A stretch of DNA of 64,000 nucleotides from Mesorhizobium sp. M4B.F.Ca.ET.058.02.1.1 (GCF_003952505.1 NZ_CP034450.1:4402001-4466000), one strand, 5' to 3'; counted from the first letter of the stretch, positions 19,135 to 30,263 are shown. Program-made: numbers and translations. The notes: a model not told the origin generated them from the sequence alone.

Positions 19135-19800
19135 CTACGCGGCGTCGCGTTGCGGCTCGATCACGATCCAGCCGTGGTCGTCAAAAGCGATGCCGAGCTC
19201 GTCGTAAGAGGCGATCGATGCGTGCAGCGTCGCGATCGGATGCGTGTGCGTGGCGCTGATCACCATCAGGGAAGCGCCGGACGCTTCCGCCGCCGCGATG
19301 CCGGCCGGAGCGTCCTCGAAGACCAGGCAGTCGCGTGCGTCGACGCCGAGACGCCTGGCTGCGAGCTGGAAGCAATCGGGCGCCGGCTTGCCGCGGGTGA
19401 CGTCCTCGGCCGCGACGATCACGGCGGGAACAGGAATGCCGGCCGCCTTCATGCGCAGCAGCGCCAGTTCGTGCGGTGCCGAGGTGGCGATCGCCCAGCG
19501 CTCCGGCGGCAGCGACTTGAGAAACGCCACCGCGCCGGCGATCGGCACGATGCCTTCGAGATCACCCGCTTCAGCCTTCAGCAGCGCGTCGGCCTCAAGC
19601 ACCGGATCGACGCCGGGAAGCATCAGCGCGGCGATGGTCTCGACAGCCCGCTTGCCATGAATCGTCGGCAGGAAGGTCGCGACGTCGAGGCCCTGGCGCT
19701 GAGCCCAGTCAGTCCACACCCTTTCGGCCGCGGCAATGGAATTGATCACCGTGCCGTCCATATCGAACAGGAAGGCCGCGAATTTTCTGCCTGCAAACAT
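19135..19800 (-). CDS. HAD-IA family sugar-phosphate phosphatase-like protein
   Basis: Haloacid dehalogenase-like hydrolase of 221 residues. Motif I is FDMDGTVIN with the nucleophilic Asp, motif II TSAP, motif III the lysine in RGKPAPDCF, and motif IV FEDAPAG. The helical cap after motif I puts it in subfamily IA, near sugar-phosphate and glycerol-phosphate phosphatases or beta-phosphoglucomutases; the substrate is not determinable. It is a single gene converging on sdhAF4. Confidence 0.88.
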   Translation of the reverse strand: MFAGRKFAAFLFDMDGTVINSIAAAERVWTDWAQRQGLDVATFLPTIHGKRAVETIAALMLPGVDPVLEADALLKAEAGDLEGIVPIAGAVAFLKSLPPERWAIATSAPHELALLRMKAAGIPVPAVIVAAEDVTRGKPAPDCFQLAARRLGVDARDCLVFEDAPAGIAAAEASGASLMVISATHTHPIATLHASIASYDELGIAFDDHGWIVIEPQRDAA

Positions 19801-20049
19801 CTAAAATCCTGGAGGTCGTATTCGGGAGGGACTAAGCTACGATCGATAGTAGCCGCATGGCCGGGCCGTGGAAAGGCGCAAGGCCGCCTTTTGACATGCC
19901 GGAGCGGTGCAAACCGCTCCAATTCTGTTTGCGCAATTCCGTACGGAAGACCACTACGCACTGTTGCTGAAAGTGTTCCAAGGGGAACCATGGCAGGCCT
20001 GCCGCGTTGAAAAGACTGTCTTCCAGAATGACCGCAGGGGGCAATCGTG

Positions 20050-20919
20050 ATGCTGATCCGGCTCGGCTACGAAATCGCCATTGAATGCGCCGGATCGACG
20101 CCGATCATCTCGCTGCTCGAGATTCACAGGGATCGTCAGGCCGACATCAAGCGGCAGACGCGCGTGCTCACCTCGCCTTCCGTGCCGACCAGGGTCTACC
20201 ACGACCGCCACGGCAACAGCTGCCGCCGCTTCACCGCGCCTGCCGGCGGCTTTCGCATCCTCTATGACGCGGTCATCGAGGACAGCGGCGAGCCGGACGA
20301 GGTCAACACGCTCGCCAGGGAAACGCCGGTGGCGGAGCTCCCCGATGACGTGCTCGTCTACCTGCTTGGCAGCCGCTATTGCGAAACAGACCATCTCAGC
20401 GATCTCGCCTGGCAGCGGTTCGGCAACCTGCCGCCGGGCTGGGCGCGGGCGCAGGCGATCGTCGATTACGTCCACAGTCGGCTGTCCTTCGGCTACGGCT
20501 ATGCGCGCGCCACCCGCACGGCGGCGCAGGCGCATGAGGAGCGCGTCGGCGTCTGCCGCGACTTCGCGCATCTGGCGATCGCGCTGTGCCGCGCCATGAA
20601 CATGCCCGCCCGATATGTGAACGGGTATCTCGGCGACATCGGCGTTCCCGTCGATCCGGCGCCGATGGACTTCTCGGCCTGGCTCGAAGTCTTCCTCGAC
20701 GGCAAATGGTACACGTTCGATCCCCGCCACAATATTCCCAGGATCGGCCGCGTTGTCATCGCGCGCGGCCGCGACGCAACCGACGTGCCGCTGCTGCACA
20801 GCTTCGGCCAGCATCAGCTCAAGCTGTTCAAGGTCTGGACCTATGAGCAGGAGCGCAATCTGTTCAGCCCGCCCCATCACAACGTCGACAGGACGGTCAG
20901 CGCGCAGATGCTGGCATAG
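20050..20919 (+). CDS. Transglutaminase-like family protein
   Basis: Protein of 289 residues with an N-terminal beta-rich transglutaminase-associated region and a C-terminal transglutaminase-like core. The catalytic triad appears as Cys in GVCRDFAHLA, His in the segment before LEVFLDGKWYTFDPRHN, and Asp in FDPRHN. The family includes bacterial cysteine peptidases and amidases. No signal peptide is visible. A GTG one codon upstream (20,047) overlaps as an alternative start, behind a GGGGGC ribosome binding site. Confidence 0.85.
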   Translation: MLIRLGYEIAIECAGSTPIISLLEIHRDRQADIKRQTRVLTSPSVPTRVYHDRHGNSCRRFTAPAGGFRILYDAVIEDSGEPDEVNTLARETPVAELPDDVLVYLLGSRYCETDHLSDLAWQRFGNLPPGWARAQAIVDYVHSRLSFGYGYARATRTAAQAHEERVGVCRDFAHLAIALCRAMNMPARYVNGYLGDIGVPVDPAPMDFSAWLEVFLDGKWYTFDPRHNIPRIGRVVIARGRDATDVPLLHSFGQHQLKLFKVWTYEQERNLFSPPHHNVDRTVSAQMLA

Positions 20920-21237
20920 GCCCTGCCGCTGCCGGATTCCCGCAAGACACAGAGCCGGATCATGATCCGCTTCGGCACAGCGCGCCTGTGCCGGACTGGG
21001 ATCGCGGTTGGCGGCTCGGTCGCGCGAAGACGGAGCATGGTAAGCACTTCCTAAACTCCGCGGCTGCCACGGCCTTTTGTTTACCGGCCGTTCACCCTGA
21101 CTTGCTCGGAATTCAAGCAAAAACAAGGACTTGACCAGAAAGCGCCGGATTCATCCGGCAGGGTGCCGCAACCCGGCCGGAATCCTGCACCGCATCCGTC
21201 AGTCGGCTTCGAGGCCAATGGCGAATGGAGGCGGAAG
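20920..21237. other. Upstream region of the TadG-like gene
   Basis: This 318-base spacer has no gene I can support. It contains a small inverted repeat (TTGCT ... AGCAA, 21,102-21,120) and the A+T-richer stretch before the TadG-like gene, where its promoter must lie. I could not place -35/-10 boxes reliably. Confidence 0.35.
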
Positions 21238-22656
21238 ATGCGGCGTTTTGCGGGTCTTGTTCAGGGGGCAGGCGGCTTTGCCAGGGATCGCGGCGGAAAC
21301 TTCGCCATCCTGTTCGGCGCCGCCGCCTCGGTGCTGGCGCTCGGTGTCGGCTTCGGCGTCAACATCACCCAGATCTACAATGCCCAATCCAGCCTGCAGG
21401 GCGTGGTCGACGCAGCCGTCACCTCGACGGCGCGGGACCTGACCACCGGCGTCATCAAGGAGGCCGACGCGAGCAAGTCCGTGCAGGCTTTTCTCGACGC
21501 CAACAGCGCGGCCGGCATCCTGCAAGCCGGCCAGGTCGTCCTCGACAAATTGACGGTAGACAAGGCCGCAAAGACCGTCCGGGCGGACGCGTATGTCGAT
21601 GTCGCCTTCTACTTCCCGCTGTTCAGCATGGGCGACACCAAGCGCATTGCCGTCTCCACCACCGCGCTCTATTCCGACAAGACAATCGAGGTGGCGATGA
21701 TGCTCGACGTCACCGGGTCGATGGCCCCCGACAAGCGCGCCAAGACCAACAAGATCGGCGACCTGCAGGCTGCCGCCTCGGACGCGGTCAAGGATCTGCT
21801 CGGCCAGAACCGCGACCCCGGCAATCCGCGCGTGCGGGTGTCGATCGTCCCCTATGCCGAGGCCGTCAACACAGGCGGCCTGGCCGGCACCCTGTTCGTC
21901 GAGACGGCGACTGGCCCGAAGGTCCCGCCGCCGATCGACGCGCCTGTATCGGCGTCGGCGACTTCGGCGCCCGACAAATGCGCGACCGAGCGCAAGGACA
22001 GGGACGGCTATGCCGACTATTCGTCCGACGGGCCCTACACGCTGCGCCTCGACAACAAGGGCAGGACATATCAGGCCAAGGTCAACCGCGACTACCGCAT
22101 GAAAGTGTGTCCCTCGGCCGCCCTCGTTCCATTGACCGCCGATGAAGGCAAGCTGCTCACCGCCATCGACCATTTCAGCGCCGCGGGCGTCACGGCCGGC
22201 GGGATCGCCGCGCAGTGGGGTTACTACATGCTCTCGCCGGCCTGGCGCTCGGCGATCGCGGACGCCGGCCTCGGCGCCGGCCCCGCCAATTTCGACACCA
22301 GAAAGGTGGCCAAGATCGCCATCCTGATGACCGACGGCCAGTTCAACACTGCCTTTGCCGGAGCGCGCGGCGCGCCCAAATCACAGGACCAAGGCCAGAT
22401 GTCGCGCGGCAACGCCGAAAGCATCTGCGCCAACATGAAGCGCGACGGCATCGAGATCTTCACCATCGGCTTCGATCTCAACGATCCGTCGATGACGGCG
22501 ACGGAGCGTGACCAGGCAAAGACCCTGCTCAAGGATTGCGCCACGGCCGATACATCGTCGCTCAAGCACTATTACGAGGCGGCCAACGGTCCGGAACTGT
22601 CCGACGCGTTCGGCAAGATCACCGAGAACATCGAGAAGCTCACGATCAACCGCTGA
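21238..22656 (+). CDS. TadG-like pilus-assembly protein with vWA domain
   Basis: Protein of 472 residues. A single N-terminal membrane helix (GGNFAILFGAAASVLALGVG) matches the Flp/Tad pilus TadG-like N-terminal domain. It is followed by a von Willebrand factor A domain with the MIDAS-type motif MLDVTGSMAPD and the later LMTDGQFNTAF. Such proteins are anchored in the inner membrane with the vWA domain in the periplasm and serve in tight-adherence pilus assembly or surface contact. No other tad genes are near, so this is an orphan copy. The ATG at 21,238 follows GGAGG; the frame is open further upstream without a good site. Confidence 0.85.
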   Translation: MRRFAGLVQGAGGFARDRGGNFAILFGAAASVLALGVGFGVNITQIYNAQSSLQGVVDAAVTSTARDLTTGVIKEADASKSVQAFLDANSAAGILQAGQVVLDKLTVDKAAKTVRADAYVDVAFYFPLFSMGDTKRIAVSTTALYSDKTIEVAMMLDVTGSMAPDKRAKTNKIGDLQAAASDAVKDLLGQNRDPGNPRVRVSIVPYAEAVNTGGLAGTLFVETATGPKVPPPIDAPVSASATSAPDKCATERKDRDGYADYSSDGPYTLRLDNKGRTYQAKVNRDYRMKVCPSAALVPLTADEGKLLTAIDHFSAAGVTAGGIAAQWGYYMLSPAWRSAIADAGLGAGPANFDTRKVAKIAILMTDGQFNTAFAGARGAPKSQDQGQMSRGNAESICANMKRDGIEIFTIGFDLNDPSMTATERDQAKTLLKDCATADTSSLKHYYEAANGPELSDAFGKITENIEKLTINR

Positions 22657-22693
22657 GACGTTGCGGCGAGCGCGTGCGCAGCCCGCCAAACGG

Positions 22694-22729
22694 AAAAGGC
22701 CGCCGCTTCTTCACGAAGCCGGCGGCCTT
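22694..22729 (-). terminator. Terminator downstream of the small gene
   Basis: A 14-bp G+C-rich stem (left arm AAGGCCGCCGCTTC, right arm with one bulged base) around a 5-base loop, followed on the minus strand by TTTT. It lies 70 bases past the stop of the 23-residue gene and 38 bases past the TadG-like stop, so it may serve both strands, better for the minus strand. Confidence 0.6.
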
Positions 22730-22798
22730 CCGTGTTTCCGTCCATGACGCGGTCTCTGGCGGTGATGCCATCGCATCACCTGCCGCGCTTCTCGCGCC

Positions 22799-22870
22799 TT
22801 AACGGGAAGACTGCTTCCCGAAAGTGCAATCCGCTGAGGCCACGTTCTGGAAAACGAAATCACTCGACAT
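22799..22870 (-). CDS. Small 23-residue gene with perfect Shine-Dalgarno
   Basis: I do not recognise this peptide, which starts MSSDFVFQNV and ends FGKQSSR and has one cysteine. The case for translation is the leader: AAAGGAGGTGATCCG precedes the ATG, a match of about 12 bases to the anti-Shine-Dalgarno tail of 16S rRNA. Upstream is a hairpin and downstream, overlapping the last codons, a second one (CGGGAAG/CTTCCCG), followed by the terminator. It could be a true small protein, a leader peptide or a non-coding RNA carrying a 16S-tail-like sequence. It lies just downstream of the MOSC gene. Confidence 0.5.
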   Translation of the reverse strand: MSSDFVFQNVASADCTFGKQSSR

Positions 22871-22877
22871 CGGATCA

Positions 22878-22920
22878 CCTCCTTTCGATCTGTTGAACAC
22901 ACCCTCATGATGGGGTGCGT
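22878..22920 (-). promoter_or_regulatory. Structured leader of the small gene
   Basis: On the minus strand a stem of ACGCACCC with GGGTGTGT (22,897-22,904 with 22,913-22,920, one G-U pair, 8-base loop) stands just before the Shine-Dalgarno AAAGGAGGTGATC. Read on the plus strand the latter equals the last bases of 16S rRNA, GGATCACCTCCTTTC. Confidence 0.45.
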
Positions 22921-22965
22921 TGCAGCGAAAGACAAGGGGCAGGCGAAAAAGGCGTTGGTGTATTG

Positions 22966-23714
22966 CTAGACGAAGCGCATCGTCGCGCCGACCTCGATCC
23001 GCGCCGGCCGGTCGACGGTGCAGTAGACGCCGAGATTGTGGGCGTTGTGGCGCACCAGGTTGCGCAGGATGCCGGGATCGGCGTCGAAGCCGTCCTGGGC
23101 GATGATGGTGAAGCCGCAGCGGCGGCACGGCTCCGAGACGGTGAGCAGCAGGTCGCCGATAGCGAGCTTGCGGCCGACCCATTCGGTTTCGGGAAACGAG
23201 CCTTCGACCGGGGCCATGTCGATGACGATGTTGGGACGGAAGCGGCGCGGGTCGGCCGCCCCTTCCGGATGCAGCGTCTTGAGCCGTGCGAGCGAGGCGG
23301 TGGTCAAAAGATGGATCGGCGTCTTGACGTAGCGTTCCGCGGTCAGCGGGCCGGCATAATCCGGCGCGGCATCGTCCTGGCGGAATGGCCGGATCGAAGC
23401 CGCGAAACCGAGAAAGGCGGAGATGGCGCGGTCGCTTTCGGCCCCGGGCGCCGCCAGCCAGCCGCCGCCGGGAACGGCAACTTCCAGTTCCCGTGCGTTC
23501 GACAGCCGGGTGCGGATCAGCGGCACCTTGTGCCATTTCGCTTCCCGGTCGGGCCGGGCGATCTCGCCGCTGGTCGCGTCGACGAGGCCGAACAGCCGAT
23601 CGCCATCGACGGTGCGGCTTCCGACCTCGATCGCATGCTGGCGCTCGCCGGCGAGCGAGCTCGCCGGATAGCGCCAGAGCTGGCTAACCGTGCCCCGTGC
23701 GGCCGCGTCGGCCA

Positions 23715-23715
<1 letters not shown>
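22966..23715 (-). CDS. MOSC domain protein
   Basis: Protein of 249 residues with an N-terminal MOSC beta-barrel (VSQLWRYPASSLAGE) and the MOSC domain, including the conserved cysteine in SEPCRRCGFTI thought to accept sulfur or bind molybdenum cofactor. Members include mARC-like and YiiM/YcbX-like enzymes that reduce N-hydroxylated compounds. The ATG overlaps the acs stop by one base (TGATG), so it is probably translated from the acs transcript. Confidence 0.87.
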
Positions 23716-25669
<1,954 letters not shown>

Positions 25670-25963
25670 TTTCAGTTTCCTCCCCAAACCAAGCCGCCGG
25701 GTGGCGGTGTCGCGGCGAAGCGGCCGCGAATTCGGGCGCATTATTAACAGTTCCGCGGTGACGACAACATTAGACGTTGGATTCGCGCGGCGGGATGACG
25801 CAGGGGCACTGCCGCACGCTGTCAGCACTCACGGCCTATCGCTGCTAACTGCATGTTTTGGCGAAGGAAAAGGCCGACACGATCAGAAAAAATCAATAGA
25901 CAGTTAAGCAACTGAGCGCAGAATCACACATGGGAGGAAAGGAGATCGACGCAGGGGGCTGCA

Positions 25964-26236
25964 ATGCATGACCATACCGAAATGGACCTGATGCTCAGGG
26001 GATATGGCCTGACCACGGCCAAGATTCTCTACCATTTTCCCGACCATCCGCATCTCTTGCAGAGCTACATCTGGCAGGACTACGACATCGCGCCGAAGTT
26101 CCCGGTGCTGATCCGCTTCATCGAGTTCTGGAAGGCCAAGCTCGACGGGCCGCTGCATTCGGTGACCTACACGCACCAGACGCTGGTCGCGCCGAACGAG
26201 TGGCGCAAGGTGGATGGAGAGTTTCTGGTGCATTAG
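25964..26236 (+). CDS. usg: Usg family protein
   Basis: Small protein of 90 residues of the Usg family, first described upstream of trpF in Caulobacter and still of unknown function. The conserved core is LTTAKILYHFPDHPHLLQ, then WQDYDIAPKFP and GPLHSVTYTH. GGGGGC lies before the ATG. Here it is not beside trp genes; neighbours are acs and a secreted hypothetical protein. Confidence 0.85.
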   Translation: MHDHTEMDLMLRGYGLTTAKILYHFPDHPHLLQSYIWQDYDIAPKFPVLIRFIEFWKAKLDGPLHSVTYTHQTLVAPNEWRKVDGEFLVH

Positions 26237-26386
26237 TCTCTCGGTGCCGTTCCGACCGACGGCTCGCATGCCTTGGCGATTGGGGAAAACCCAGATCGAT
26301 TCGTCATGGTCGACGCGGTGCCGCCGGCGGGGTCCTTGTAGTCGCAGTGTGGCAGCCGCGTTCGGGTAAACCGTCTGGGAGTCGAT

Positions 26387-26821
26387 ATGCGGATCGGGTG
26401 GACGATCTTGATCTGGCTTGCGCTTGGCGGCGTCGGCGCCGCGGCAGAGGCGCGGTGCCCGAAGGGGGAAGCGCCGATCCAACCGGAGGATATCGAAGCC
26501 GCGCCGGACTGCATCCAAGCACACAAGCTGCACGATGCCTGCGCCTGGGGGTCGAGTGGCGATGCCACTATGACGGAGATCGTCATGAGCAAGTGCGAGG
26601 CCGGTTTCTTCGACCATATGACGGCCGCGCAGAAGCGCCGCTATGAGGCTCGTGGCCGAGCATGCGGCGAGCGCTATCCGGTCACGCCGCTTGGCGGGTC
26701 AATTCAAATATACCTGTCCGCCATGTGCCACGAGGACCTCGCGGTGACCTATTTCAAGGCGGCCAAAGGCGGGCGTATCGCGGGAACGCCACCGTGGAAG
26801 GTTCCCGACATAGCTGAGTAG
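26387..26821 (+). CDS. Hypothetical secreted cysteine-rich protein
   Basis: Protein of 144 residues with a clear signal peptide (hydrophobic WTILIWLALGGVGAAA, likely cleaved near AAAEA). The mature part has six cysteines and a pattern of HKLHDACAWGSSGD, then IVMSKCEAGF and ARGRACGERY, seen in short periplasmic proteins of rhizobia. I do not recognise a named domain; it is loosely like LprI-type lysozyme inhibitors in size and cysteine spacing, but I cannot support that assignment. Three disulfides in the periplasm are plausible. Confidence 0.65.
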   Translation: MRIGWTILIWLALGGVGAAAEARCPKGEAPIQPEDIEAAPDCIQAHKLHDACAWGSSGDATMTEIVMSKCEAGFFDHMTAAQKRRYEARGRACGERYPVTPLGGSIQIYLSAMCHEDLAVTYFKAAKGGRIAGTPPWKVPDIAE

Positions 26822-26927
26822 ATCGAGGTTTGCTTCCAGGAGCCGCAAGCTCTTCGGCGAAAGGTCGGGGGCAAATTTTTGCCCCGCTGAACGGCGGCGA
26901 TGCCGCCGCCCGGTGGGTAAACTGGTG

Positions 26928-27962
26928 TCAGACGGCCGGCGGGTTCAACCGGGCAAAGCCCTCTTGCCGCCGATAGGGGAAGTACGGGTAAGGCGCGGTG
27001 ACTTCGCTTGCCGCGTCCAGTGTCCTGATCTGCTCCGGCGTCAGCGTCCAACCGACGCCGCCAAGGTTCTGGCGCAACTGCTCTTCGTTGCGGGCGCCGA
27101 TGATGACGGAGGCGACGGTCGGGCGCTGCAGGAGCCAGTTGATGGCGACCTGCGGCACCGTCTTGCCGGTTTCCTCAGCAACGGCGTCTAGTGCCTCGAC
27201 AACATTGAACAGGTGTTCGTCATCGACCGGCGGCCCAAAGCTTGCCGTGTCGTGCAGCCGGCTCCTTTCCGGCAGAGGCCGGCCGCGGCGGATCTTGCCG
27301 GTCAGCCGGCCCCAGCCGAGCGGGCTCCACACCAGCGCGCCGACGCCCTGGTCGAGGCCGAGCGGCATCAGCTCCCATTCATAGTCGCGGCCGAGCAGCG
27401 AATAGTAGACCTGATGCGCGGCGTAGCGCGGGTAGCCGTGCTTCTCCGCCAGGCCGAGCGACTTCATCACCTGCCAACCGGAGAAATTGGAGACGCCGAC
27501 ATAGCGCAGCTTGCCGGCGCGCACGAGGTGGTCCAGCGTCGACAGTACCTCTTCGACCGGTGTGCCGGCATCGAAGGCGTGCAGTTGCAAGAGGTCGATG
27601 TAGTCGGTGCCGAGACGCCTGAGCGCGTCCTCCACCGCCTTGATCAGACGCGAGCGCGAGGAGCCGTAATCGGCTGGCCCGTCGCCCATTGGCAGCGATG
27701 TCTTGGTCGAGATCAGCACGGCGTCGCGGCGGCCCTTGATCGCCGCGCCCAGCACCACTTCCGAAGCGCCGTTCGAATAGACATCGGCGGTGTCGAAGAG
27801 GTTGACGCCGGCCTCGAGGCAGATGTCGAGCAGCCGGCGCGCCTCTTGCGCGTCGCTGTTGCCCCAGGCGCCGAACAGCGGGCCGGAACCGCCGAAGGTG
27901 CCGGCCCCGAACGAGAGCGCCGGGACCTTGAGGCCCGATGCGCCAAGACGTCGATAATCCAT
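26928..27962 (-). CDS. Aldo/keto reductase
   Basis: NADPH-dependent oxidoreductase of 344 residues. Catalytic residues are visible as Asp and Tyr in NLFDTADVYSNG, Lys in ISTKTSLP and His in LLQLHAFD; IIGARNEEQL is the cofactor-binding end. The start MDYRRLGASG at 27,962 follows GGAGCAAAAG. The gene lies 50 bases downstream of the MFS gene on the same strand and is probably co-transcribed with it. Substrate unknown. Confidence 0.9.
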   Translation of the reverse strand: MDYRRLGASGLKVPALSFGAGTFGGSGPLFGAWGNSDAQEARRLLDICLEAGVNLFDTADVYSNGASEVVLGAAIKGRRDAVLISTKTSLPMGDGPADYGSSRSRLIKAVEDALRRLGTDYIDLLQLHAFDAGTPVEEVLSTLDHLVRAGKLRYVGVSNFSGWQVMKSLGLAEKHGYPRYAAHQVYYSLLGRDYEWELMPLGLDQGVGALVWSPLGWGRLTGKIRRGRPLPERSRLHDTASFGPPVDDEHLFNVVEALDAVAEETGKTVPQVAINWLLQRPTVASVIIGARNEEQLRQNLGGVGWTLTPEQIRTLDAASEVTAPYPYFPYRRQEGFARLNPPAV

Positions 27963-28012
27963 CTTTTGCTCCTGCTTGGATTGAGAGGGTGGTTGAGCTT
28001 TTGCCGGGCAGA

Positions 28013-29194
28013 CTACGTGCGGACGGACGCCGGCTCGCCGAGCGCCTGGGCGCGATCGAGGCGCAGCGCCAGCGCGGCGACGCAGAGCGCCGAAAGCGGC
28101 AGCAGGGCCGCGACCCAGGTGACGGCGCCAAGGCCGGGGCCATGCGCGATAACCACGCCGCCCAGCCAGGCGCCGGCGGCGTTGCCGAGGTTGAAGGCGG
28201 CGATGTTGAAGGAGGAGGCAAGGCTCTGCCCGGCGCCTTCGGCCTTTTCCAGCACCCACATCTGCAGCGGCGCCACGGTGGCGAAGGCGGCGGCGCCGAG
28301 CAGGCCGGCAAAGAGGACCGCCAGCACCTGGCTCCGCAGGCCAAGAGTCATCAGGCCAAGCACCAGCGCCAGCACAATCAGGCTGCCGAGCACGGACGGC
28401 ACCAGCCAGCGATCGGCTGCCTTGCCGCCGATCAGGTTGCCGGCGATGAGGCCGCCGCCGAAGACGAGCAGGATCGGCGACACCGCCGCTTCCGGAAAGC
28501 CGCTGATTTCGGTCAGCATCGGAGCGATGTAGGTGAAGACGGCAAAGACGCCGGCATAGCCAAGCACGGTGGTGGCGAAGCCGAGCAGGACGGGTGCGCG
28601 GCCGAGCACCGCGAGATCGGCGCGCAGATTGCTCTTCTGGGGCTCTGGCTGCTCGCGCGGCACCAGGGCCAAGATGACCGCGAAGGCCGCGATGCCAACC
28701 AGCGTCACCGCCCAGAAGGTGGCGCGCCAGCCGAAGGCCTGGCCGAGCCATGTGCCGAACGGGACGCCGAGGATATTGGCGATGGTCAGCCCGGTGAACA
28801 TCAGCGCGATCGCCGAGGCCTTCCTGTTGGGCGCGACCAGCCCGGTCGCCACGACCGAGCCGACGCCGAAGAAGGTGCCGTGGGCAAAGGCGGTGAGCAC
28901 GCGGGCGCCCATCAGCGTCCAGTAATCGGGAGCGAGCGCGCAGGCGAGATTGCCAAGGGTGAAGATCGCCATCAGCGCCAGGAGCACGGTCTTGCGCGGC
29001 CAGCGGCCGGTGGCGATGGTGAGCAGCGGCGCGCCGATAACGACGCCCAGCGCATAGCCGGAGATCAGCTGGCCGGCGGCCGAGATCGAGACTCCAAGGT
29101 CGCCGCTGACCTGGAGCAGCAGGCCCATGATGACGAATTCGGTGACGCCGATGCCAAAGGCGCCGGCGGCAAGGGCATAGAGAGCAAGAGGCAT
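28013..29194 (-). CDS. MFS efflux transporter, AraJ-like
   Basis: Drug:proton-type major facilitator protein of 393 residues with twelve predicted helices. It begins MPLALYALAAGAFGIGVTEF, typical of arabinose-efflux (AraJ/YdhP-like) permeases, and has the loop motif around ATGRWPRKTVLL. The start at 29,194 is set by the first helix; an in-frame ATG at 29,314 would add 40 hydrophilic residues across the regulatory region. It is divergent from a LysR regulator, the usual layout for a regulated pump. Confidence 0.88.
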   Translation of the reverse strand: MPLALYALAAGAFGIGVTEFVIMGLLLQVSGDLGVSISAAGQLISGYALGVVIGAPLLTIATGRWPRKTVLLALMAIFTLGNLACALAPDYWTLMGARVLTAFAHGTFFGVGSVVATGLVAPNRKASAIALMFTGLTIANILGVPFGTWLGQAFGWRATFWAVTLVGIAAFAVILALVPREQPEPQKSNLRADLAVLGRAPVLLGFATTVLGYAGVFAVFTYIAPMLTEISGFPEAAVSPILLVFGGGLIAGNLIGGKAADRWLVPSVLGSLIVLALVLGLMTLGLRSQVLAVLFAGLLGAAAFATVAPLQMWVLEKAEGAGQSLASSFNIAAFNLGNAAGAWLGGVVIAHGPGLGAVTWVAALLPLSALCVAALALRLDRAQALGEPASVRT

Positions 29195-29298
29195 GGCGAT
29201 CGTCCCGTTGGTGGTGCTGGGACGCACTTCCCCGCGTCCCGGCTCGGAAGATCGTGTTGCTACCGTCTGTGAGCCAGACTTGCCCGAGGCACATCGAT

Positions 29299-29315
29299 TA
29301 TGAAATAGATTCATA
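29299..29315. promoter_or_regulatory. Candidate LysR operator
   Basis: TATGAA-ATAGA-TTCATA is a perfect 6-bp inverted repeat in otherwise G+C-rich DNA. It ends one base before the lysR start and lies in the 122-base divergent spacer with the MFS gene, where an autoregulatory LysR site is expected. Confidence 0.55.
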
Positions 29316-29316
29316 G

Positions 29317-30222
29317 ATGGCGAGATCAGAGATAAACCGCTCTGGCGAGATCGAGGTGTTTGTTCGCGTCGTCGAGGCTGGCAGCTTTTCGGCGGCGGCG
29401 CGGGCGCTGCGCATGACGCCGTCGGCGGTGAGCAAGCTGATCGCGCGGCTGGAAGCGCGGCTCGGCGCCCGCCTTGTCAGCCGTTCGACGCGCAGGCTGC
29501 AGCTCACGCCGGAAGGGGCCGCCTTCCACGACAGCGGCGTGCGCATCCTGGCCGACATGGCGGCGGCCGAGCGCGAGGCAGCAGCCGGTGCCGCGCCGCG
29601 CGGTCTGCTCAGGATCAACTCCTATGTGCCGTTCGGCCAGCATCGGCTGATCCCGCTTTTGCCGCGCTTCCTGGAGCGCTATCCCGAAATCTCGGTCGAC
29701 GTCGTCCTGACCGACCATGTCATCGACCTGATGGAGGAGCGCGCCGACGTCGCCATCCGCGCCGGGCCACTCGGCGAATCGCGGCTGGTGGCGCGCAAGC
29801 TCGGACAGAGCGGCGTGGTGGTGGTCGCAGCACCCTCTTACCTCGATGCGCACGACACGCCGCGCACGCCGGCCGATCTCGACCGCCACAACCGCATGGG
29901 CTTCCGCTTCGCGCGCCATATCGACGGCTGGCCGTTTGCCGACAGGGCCGGCCGTGCCACCGTAGTCCCAATCAAGGGCAATGCCCAGGTCAGCGACGGC
30001 GAGGCGATGCGGCTGATGGCGCTTGCCGGCGCGGGCATCGCCCGGCTGGCGCGCTGGCATGTCGAGCCCGACATCGCCGCCGGCCGGCTGGTGCCGTTGC
30101 TCGAGGATTTCAATCCCGGCGACGAGGAAATGACCCACGCCGTCTATGTCGGCCAGGGCAAGCACCTGCCGGCCAGGGTGCGTGCCTTTCTCGATTTTCT
30201 GGTCGAAACGGTGCGGCTCTGA
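29317..30222 (+). CDS. LysR family transcriptional regulator
   Basis: Regulator of 301 residues. The N-terminal winged helix-turn-helix is FVRVVEAGSFSAAARALRMT followed by PSAVSKLIARLEARLGARL; the rest is the two-lobed effector domain (RINSYVPFGQHRLIPLLPRF). It resembles the LysR members paired with MFS pumps and short-chain or aldo/keto reductases. Divergent orientation suggests it controls the MFS-aldo/keto reductase pair. Effector unknown. Confidence 0.93.
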   Translation: MARSEINRSGEIEVFVRVVEAGSFSAAARALRMTPSAVSKLIARLEARLGARLVSRSTRRLQLTPEGAAFHDSGVRILADMAAAEREAAAGAAPRGLLRINSYVPFGQHRLIPLLPRFLERYPEISVDVVLTDHVIDLMEERADVAIRAGPLGESRLVARKLGQSGVVVVAAPSYLDAHDTPRTPADLDRHNRMGFRFARHIDGWPFADRAGRATVVPIKGNAQVSDGEAMRLMALAGAGIARLARWHVEPDIAAGRLVPLLEDFNPGDEEMTHAVYVGQGKHLPARVRAFLDFLVETVRL

Positions 30223-30232
30223 ACGGGGCACG

Positions 30233-30263
30233 AAAAATGCCGCGCGCCCGAGGGACGCGCGGC
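30233..30263 (-). terminator. Terminator of the second aldo/keto reductase gene
   Basis: Stem GCCGCGCG/CGCGCGGC (30,239-30,246 with 30,256-30,263) with a 9-base loop is followed on the minus strand by ATTTTT. It sits 22 bases past the minus-strand stop and between the converging lysR and aldo/keto reductase genes. Confidence 0.75.

Noticed and set aside
26387..26821. LprI-type lysozyme inhibitor
   Set aside because: Size and cysteines are loosely similar, but the conserved motifs could not be matched by eye, so the gene is left as hypothetical.
26868..26885. Hairpin GGGGCAAA/TTTGCCCC as a terminator
   Set aside because: An 8-bp stem with a two-base loop and no T run afterwards on either strand; could be an operator or chance.
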